Position numbers and translations under genes: made by a program. 64,000 nucleotides of DNA from Ascarosepion bandense (lineage: Eukaryota; Mollusca; Cephalopoda; Sepiida; Sepiidae): contig JBBBDQ010000310.1 of the NCBI GenBank assembly GCA_037127315.1, positions 1,621,001 through 1,685,000 on the forward strand, in the 5' to 3' direction. The stretch's first letter is position 1; each line of letters begins with the position of its first letter. This document shows, in pieces, positions 58,100-64,000 of the stretch. The notes beneath the pieces were generated by a model, which saw nothing but the letters and a program-made list of their open reading frames with translations, was not told where the DNA came from and did no database searches.

Positions 58100-60280
58100 T
58101 TATTTTATTGAGTTATTTCAGACATTTATGAGTCTATCACTCCAACTATCACAGTCCTGCATCGAAGTCATTAGGGTGGCTTTCTGTATCAAAATAGGTG
58201 GTTGCTTGGTGACTAACCCATCTTGCTCCATAGCTTGGTGTACAGAGTAGTAGATAATTTGAAAGTTTTTGTTTTGCTTGCCAGCAATATCCTGCAAAGC
58301 ACATTCTGCATTCATGTAAGATTGTAGAAATATTAGTGATGGGTTCATAGTTGTGATTTAGTTGGATGTTGTCTCCAGATGTTAAGTATAACTCTCAGCA
58401 TCCAAGTGTATGTTCTATGATGCTTAGATGTTAGGGTTTTAAAGTCTACTGTAGCTGGAAAAAAATCTCTGTTTGAGGTTGTCTTGTAGATAAAATTTCC
58501 AGACTATATCCATTGTATTAAAAGCAGATCAGGCTTTGACTTTAGCTATGTTGATTTTCACATTCTTCTCAGTAGAATTTATTTCACTTTCTATGTAAAA
58601 GATTTATATTGATTTAATTGAGACAGATTCTATTTATGGATTTAGTTTTAATCATTGACATAGCGTCCAACATCATTGGCAGCATTTTATAGATGTAGAA
58701 GATCTGTAGCATTGATAATGTTGCCTGCAGTGATAACCAGGTCGTCTGTATAGTGAATATTTGTCAAATTTGTTGCAGGAAATCAATTTGAGTCTGGTGA
58801 TAAAGTAAAACGTAGATGATATTTGTTGAGGGAAGTTCTCAACACATAGTCAGGGTTGATAACATTGAGAAAAGATGGATTCCTGCTTTTTAGTCAAAGA
58901 GAATAATGTCTGGGGATCTAACCAAAAATCTGGTATTTTTGTATTGTATCATTATGGCAGCTACTGTCTCAGGGAGTGATGCCATATGCCAGAAGGATCT
59001 TCTCAATTTCCCTTATGTACAGAATTGAAGTTTTAGAGAAATCTACAAAAAGTAAGGTGGCTTGTAGATTTTTTGTCCTGACACCCTCAATCAGCTAAAC
59101 AGTCAGGATTTGTCCAACAGATGATCTATTTTTTCTGAAGCCATTTTGATATTTTTGGGAGCACTATCTGTACTTCTGGCTGTATTCTGTTGAGAAGAAT
59201 TGAGTTGTAAATTTTTGCTGCAATGGAGATTAGTGTGAGTCTTCTATAATTTTTGTAGATCTTAAATCTCCTTTCTTTAGGAAACCTATCCATCTTTTTA
59301 TAACTTCTCTATTATATAGCGTTACAGAGATGGAATAGAACCTCACTGAAATCCTAAGTCTTCCAAACCTTCGGAGGAATGTTATTGTCTTGCTGCTTTC
59401 CTACTTGTTGATTGTTTTTTTTTAAGCTGTTTCAAGCTTTGCATCTGTAAAGTTTCCAGGTTTAATATCAAGGGGATGTTCAATGATTTGTTTGATCTCA
59501 ATATCTAAAATGCCAGGCACATTTCCCAAGAGATTTTTAGAGTAGTCTTGCCATTTATTCAGACATTCAGCCTGATTATTGATCTTTAACTTTGATTTAT
59601 TTTTTGGATTTTCTGCCACTGGTTTTGTTGACAGTTTTCCTAGTCAAAGAAGTGTGTTTGTTGGCAGCAGCAGAGTTGATGAGCCAAATTTTTTCTTGGG
59701 TGGGTGTATTCAGCTTGTTGATCTTTGTAAGAGTTCAAGCACCTCATTGAAGTCTTGGATAAATTTAAGGGATGGATTTGAATTTCTTGTGGTAGATTTT
59801 TCTTTCTCATTAGCCCTTTGTGATTCAATGCTGTTTGATTCTCAAGTAATGTGTTGTTGATGTTTAGTTTTTAAGGCTATAATATCTGCTGCAGCTTTTC
59901 CTGAGAATTAAGAAAGTAGGTTGCATTAGATTGTTCCTTGGCATACTGGTTTTTGAGTTGACTGTTGTTAGAAGAGACCATTCATACAGTGGGAAGGCAG
60001 ACAGCTTTTGCTTATTGGCACTAAGGCTAAGTTGGATGATGGAAGAACAATTTAATGGTCTGAAAATACTCCTTAAGTGTGTTAAAGACTTAGAAATTCA
60101 TAGCACTCTTCTTTCAGTACTTTTTTATCAGGATGTGATCCATTTGGATCTTTGTGCTATAATGATTCTGACTTCAATTTCTTCAATGTTCATGAGCACT
60201 TTATGGGCTAGTGAACTGAGTAACAGGCCAACGCTGCCAATGGTAGTAATGTGGAATTTTTCCTAGGCTGAGTGTGAACC
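58100..60280 (-). mobile_element. RTE-like LINE family B, degenerate
   Basis: On the minus strand from 60260 down, frames give a probable endonuclease end (VLMNIEEIEVRIIIAQRSK, about 60190), then AECLNKWQDYSKNLLGNVPG (59560), GNFTDAKLETA (59440), LKKGDLRSTK (59270), QNGFRKNRSSVGQILTV (59130), LQATLLFVDFSK (59060, motif A broken just after), IEKILLAYGI (58990), PDYVLRTS (58850) and YTDDLVITAG (catalytic box as YTDD, 58733-58752). C-terminal pieces such as YTWMLRVILN (58410) and LASKTKTFKL (58270) follow. The order matches RTE-type ORF2. Stops and frameshifts occur throughout. It differs in sequence from family A. Confidence 0.82.
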
Positions 60281-60775
60281 GAACAATAGGTGAACCTATC
60301 TACTTGTATTGAAGAAAAAAAAAGTAAAAATATAGTAAAATTTAGTGTTTTAGGTGGAGATGTTAGAAGTATAGAGTTGAAGTAGACTTTAGAAAGAACT
60401 GGAAACCTAATCCTGAACTGGAAGCAAGGAATAAATTTCTACTCCTGTTCAAAAGAGCAGGGTGGTGTGCAAACCAGATGATAGGTTCACCTATCTACAC
60501 CTTCAGAGACGCAATAAAAGAATTTCATTTTAGTGTGTTGCTCAGTTAATGTAACAATATCAATTATTTAAAAAAGGGTTTATGCTCTGAACATAAACCT
60601 TTTTAAATATTTTATAAATCTGATTATCAAGTCTAACAATCACTGACAATCACTTTTGATAACCCCATCAGTTGTTATTGAATAGTTGTTTTCCATCTCA
60701 ATAGAATCCTTAATAGATCTGCTGGCTGGAGCTTGATAATATGTCAACTGCACCTTTGCAGAGGGATACCCCCCT
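60281..60775. other. Non-coding stretch with a short inverted motif pair
   Basis: The palindromic word ATAGGTGAACCTAT occurs at about 60288. A related word in inverted orientation, GATAGGTTCACCTATCTAC, occurs at about 60481. They may be ends of a small 200-base element. Nothing else is recognised. Confidence 0.35.
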
Positions 60776-60962
60776 CCAATGAGCCATCTTGGCTATGACG
60801 AGCGATAAACTGCATCTAGCAGCAAGGCCTCTGATTGGGAGGTTTTGAGGAGTGTGGCACCATCTCTTAATTGCTGTTCTTTCCAGGTCTACTCTGATAT
60901 GGGGTGGTAGTACCTGTTAGGGTCCCAGCTATGGATAAATAGTTAATCCTCAAACTGGGGTC
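60776..60962 (+). repeat. Dispersed repeat D, copy 3
   Basis: Contains GCCTCTGATTGGGAGGTTTT, ATCTCTTAATTGCTGTTCTT, GGTAGTACCTGTTAGGGTCC and CTCAAACTGGGGTC, matching copies 1 (11650-11775) and 2 (25208-25372). Confidence 0.7.
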
Positions 60963-60999
60963 AAAGCATTATGAAAGTATAAAAAAAGACTTTCATAGT

Positions 61000-61260
61000 T
61001 TATACTGTGAAAGTCTATTGTGGTTCAGCAATGCTTTTTTGGAGAAGAAAATGTTGCCAGCAATACATTTTTGAAGGAAAAAATATCAGCAATACATTTG
61101 GTTTTGACAAAACCATCTTTATAATAATACAACAATGAAACCTGATCTACAAACTGATTTCTTAAAAAGAATATATATTCTATTGATACAAATTTATTGT
61201 AAAAATTTTGTGAGCATTAAATAACCCATCGAGGTTGATATGCCATAAACCAAACTAAAC
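61000..61260 (-). repeat. Dispersed repeat E, copy 2
   Basis: On the minus strand it reads ATATCAACCTCGATGGGTTA, AAGAAATCAGTTTGTAGATC, AATGTATTGCTGATATTTTT and AATGTATTGCTGGCAACATT. This matches copy 1 at 16745-16990 and shows the ATTGCTGG unit repeated about every 30 bases. Confidence 0.68.
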
Positions 61261-61810
61261 CAAACCGTAATAGATGTGAATAGTAAGGTAAATTGTGACA
61301 GTAAAGTTAATTTGTTATACAAAACCTGTATGCTTTGATGTTTTCTACAAAAAGTTTTTTTATAAGAATATTGGGAGTGAATGAATAGGTATATATGCAA
61401 ACCATTAATAAATCTGGGAGTTGTAAGGTAGCTTGTGCTATCAGTCAACGATATTTTTGGATTTGTAGAAATTTTGATTTATATGTAGGTGTGAGTATTG
61501 GATCTGTGGATTGTAGCTTATTGTGAGTGTAGTCATAAGTATATATAGTACAGATGCACACACACACACAAAAAGGATACGTTGTTGTTGGCATGTTTCC
61601 AGGATATAAAAATGAGGAATTGTTATGGTTCTTTGGGCTTTGTGTCAGCTGTTAATGAATTTTACCTTAATATTTTTAGGAAGGTTTCTGTGAATAAGAA
61701 ATTAATTTTCAGATGTGGAACCAAAAGTCAACATTGACTTTAAAAAGAATTTTATCAGGTACTGGTTAGAAAGCTAATCTTATTGAGTTCCGTCCTTGTT
61801 GGTGGCCATA
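61261..61810. other. Non-coding stretch
   Basis: A short (CA)n lies at 61556-61570. No gene is recognised. Confidence 0.4.
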
Positions 61811-62609
61811 TACAGGGTGCAATGATTGAATTGTTTTCTAAATTATGCAAAAATGAAAATAACACTGACATCTAATTTTAAAAGATATATTTACCAAAAT
61901 AAATATCTTAAAATACTAAAAAGTAAAATTTTTCAATAAAATTGCCATTGACTTCAAGCACAGCCTCTAGATGACTTTTTAAATCTCTTGAAGCTCTTCT
62001 GGATAGTCTCATTTTTTAAGTGGCTGAATGCTTCTATAATCCTTGCCTTCAGTTCATCATTTGGTGTTACAAAGAGTTTTGTTGGTCTCTTACTCAACTG
62101 TGCCCAATATATAATAGTCAAGGGGTTGCAGTCTGGGGAGTTAGGTGGTCAGATGTAAGGAGTGATGTTGTTGCAAAAATTCAGATAGCCATGACTGGGT
62201 TCTTCTGCTTGTGTGGGATAGTGCAGAGTCCTGTTGCCAGACACAGGGTTTTCCAGCAGCCACCCTCTTGACTTAGAGCAGTCCTACCTCATCAAGGCAC
62301 TTGTCGCATAAAGGCATAACAATGCTAGCACTAGTGATCACTCCAAACACTTTCATAACCACCATTAGACTCCTCCACCTCTTTCTGAATCTTCTGCACT
62401 GTCCTCAGATTGACACCCAAATACTCTGAAATGTTTGAATGTTTGTGTTGGAGATTTTGGCATGAAAGCTAAACAGTGCAGCATGCAATTTCCAAATTTG
62501 TGGTTGAGAGAATTCTGACATGGTAGTTTTTTTTTTTTTTTTTAATTCAAAACAACACGTGTGAAATTAAAAATATAAAATGGCAACAATTTACACATTT
62601 CACTCTGTA
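61811..62609 (-). mobile_element. Mariner-like DNA transposon, internally damaged
   Basis: The ends are inverted repeats: TACAGGGTGCAATGATTGAA at the left, and TACAGAGTGAAATGTGTAAA as the complement of the right end, both next to TA. Reading minus, the frame gives YLGVNLRTVQKIQKEVEESN (DNA-binding domain, about 62430), then, after a jump, GLCTIPHKQKNPVMAI (62200) and WPPNSPDCNPLDYYILG (62152-62100), the block that carries the last catalytic Asp in DDxD-type mariners. NTKDELKARIIEAFSHLKN follows. At about 800 bases the element is much shorter than an autonomous copy, so the central catalytic part is missing. Inactive, but its ends might still be mobilised. Confidence 0.82.
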
Positions 62610-64000
62610 CATGTAGTCTTGTACTAAAACAAAGCAATGCTTAGTAAACAATTACATGGTTTTAGTAATTTAATTTGGCAATACAAACCGGAATGTTGGA
62701 TTTAAAAAAAAATTTAAACTTAAAGATTATATTAGTTTTTATTTGTGATACATTCTTCTGCTCATTTTTTGAAACTGTTTATTTTAATGACATTAAAGGG
62801 ATATTGGATCTAATCTTTAAAGTTCTGGCCTTGAAGTTTGTTTTTAGTTCAGTGGTGTATTTACTATATTTTGTTTGACAATTTTAACTTATTTTTTTAT
62901 ATATTATTTATCTATTTTTGTTGTTATAAGTGGTAGTTAAAAGCAAATCCATTCAGTTAACATTGGTATAATGGCCTGAGGTAAATAGGTATTACTTTCT
63001 CTTAATTTTTTTTTCTTCAGTTAGTTGCCATTTTATGAAGGAGAAATGATATGGCTTCATCATTGACATCAGTTAATCTGTTTTAAAGAGTATTAGATTT
63101 TTTTTCATTTTTTTTTTATTGGTAGTGTATGTAATAGATTCATCAGTGTTCATCTATCACCAGCAAGACACTGTTAGGTGTATTGTTACAATGAATATCT
63201 TTGGATCAGTACTTTCTTCAATTTGGTACTTTCTCTCTGTTCTGTACAAAGTTGAAATGAAAATTGATGAGCTGTAACAATTTTCCATTCTCCATTGGAA
63301 TTGAAGATATTCAGATCTTAGAGATTGTGGAGAAAATAATTTTTGAATATTTGAGCTTAAGTTTTATGAAATGCTTTTTCTTTTTTTTATTCAGTTTTCA
63401 TGATGGTTTTATGTCATAAAGTTATTAAATGTAGTGACGTTTGTTTTAATATTAAATATTATTTTTGTAGACCTTAAGTGAGGAGGCATGAACTCTAGTA
63501 AGAATATCTTGCAAAGCTATTATATTAATCATTGAGCTGCTTGTTTTTTATTTTGATGTATTTTTTGCATATGGTCTTGATTATGGATCGATAGATCATG
63601 TTTTTTTTTGTAATTGTTAAAATAAAAAGGGTATTTGATGCAATTCTTTGATAAGAAATTGACAATAGATACCACTAGTATCATTTCATTTCCAATATTT
63701 ACTTTATGCACATCTGTTATCATCTAATTAGCCTCATTTGCTTAATAATTATTTAAGTAACCATGCAACTGTATTATGTAATTCTAATTTCAATGTATCA
63801 TACTGTTGTTTTTAGTGAGTCATTTCTAATCCAATATTTGTTGTATAAGTAATTGTATACTTAAGTTTCATTGTTTTTCTCTTTGAACATAAACACAATT
63901 TGGTTAGTTCACTTTTTGGCTATGCAAACTTATCTAAACAAAATTAATATTAAATTAAGCTTACTTCTGCAAATATTACATGAGGTAGAGAAATTTTAAT
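62610..64000. other. AT-rich non-coding stretch to the window end
   Basis: No exon, RNA gene or recognisable repeat is seen. T runs lie at 63098-63118 and 63600-63610. Confidence 0.45.

Noticed and set aside
59579..60266. Plus-strand ORFs of 93 and 111 codons
   Set aside because: They lie antisense to the RTE-like family B LINE, whose motifs are readable on the minus strand.

Overview
This is a 64 kb, AT-rich, eukaryotic window. It has long introns, many degenerate retrotransposons, microsatellites and homopolymer runs, and no long intact ORF. The best organism guess is a cephalopod mollusc, probably an octopus or relative. The main clue is a short interspersed repeat whose tail reads like the 'AACCCATSCAAGCATGGAA...TTAAATGATGATGAT' tail I associate with octopus and squid repeats, supported by the RTE-like, I-like and CR1/Jockey-like LINE mixture. 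This is inference from remembered repeat style, not from a search.

Two host genes are supported, both on the + strand. (1) At 2863-3553 lie the last three coding exons of a spliced gene. Splice sites are good, codon phases match across both introns, and the stop codon is at 3551-3553. I do not recognise the protein. (2) At 37830-38402 is a single 573-base exon, phase 1 at both ends. It encodes the tail of a hydrophobic leader followed by a laminin-G-like domain with six N-glycosylation sequons. This is probably the first large exon of a secreted or cell-surface protein. Its start-codon exon and downstream exons were not found here.

Most of the rest is transposon debris. RTE-like family A has copies at 1-425, 27530-29600 (with an internal inversion of the twin-priming type) and 42080-42660. 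A second RTE-like family lies at 58100-60280 (-). CR1/Jockey-like fragments are at 11265-11396, 12600-13500 and 13700-14490 (+), and at 15800-16600 (-). A Tx1-like LINE with an internal deletion is at 17255-18545 (+). A nearly complete I-type LINE is at about 18830-23920 (-), with traces of the gag zinc knuckles, endonuclease, reverse transcriptase, RNase H and C-terminal finger. Mariner-like DNA transposon remains lie at 61811-62609, 16640-16694 and 23925-23985. Two tRNA-derived SINEs lie at 45897-46186 and 46777-47070.

Structural oddities are the second theme. There are several long or perfect inverted repeats (39006-39067, 45651-45859, 33212-33250, 46282-46314, 55775-55833), fold-back repeats (8254-8845, 55085-55430), a strong G-quadruplex motif about 370 bases upstream of the LamG exon, and a 233-base uninterrupted pyrimidine tract at 50390-50622. 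I found no rRNA, canonical tRNA gene, CRISPR array or operon. I did not find a convincing new biological system. The strongest leads are the unidentified spliced gene, the LamG exon, the inverted LINE and the hairpin-rich non-coding DNA.
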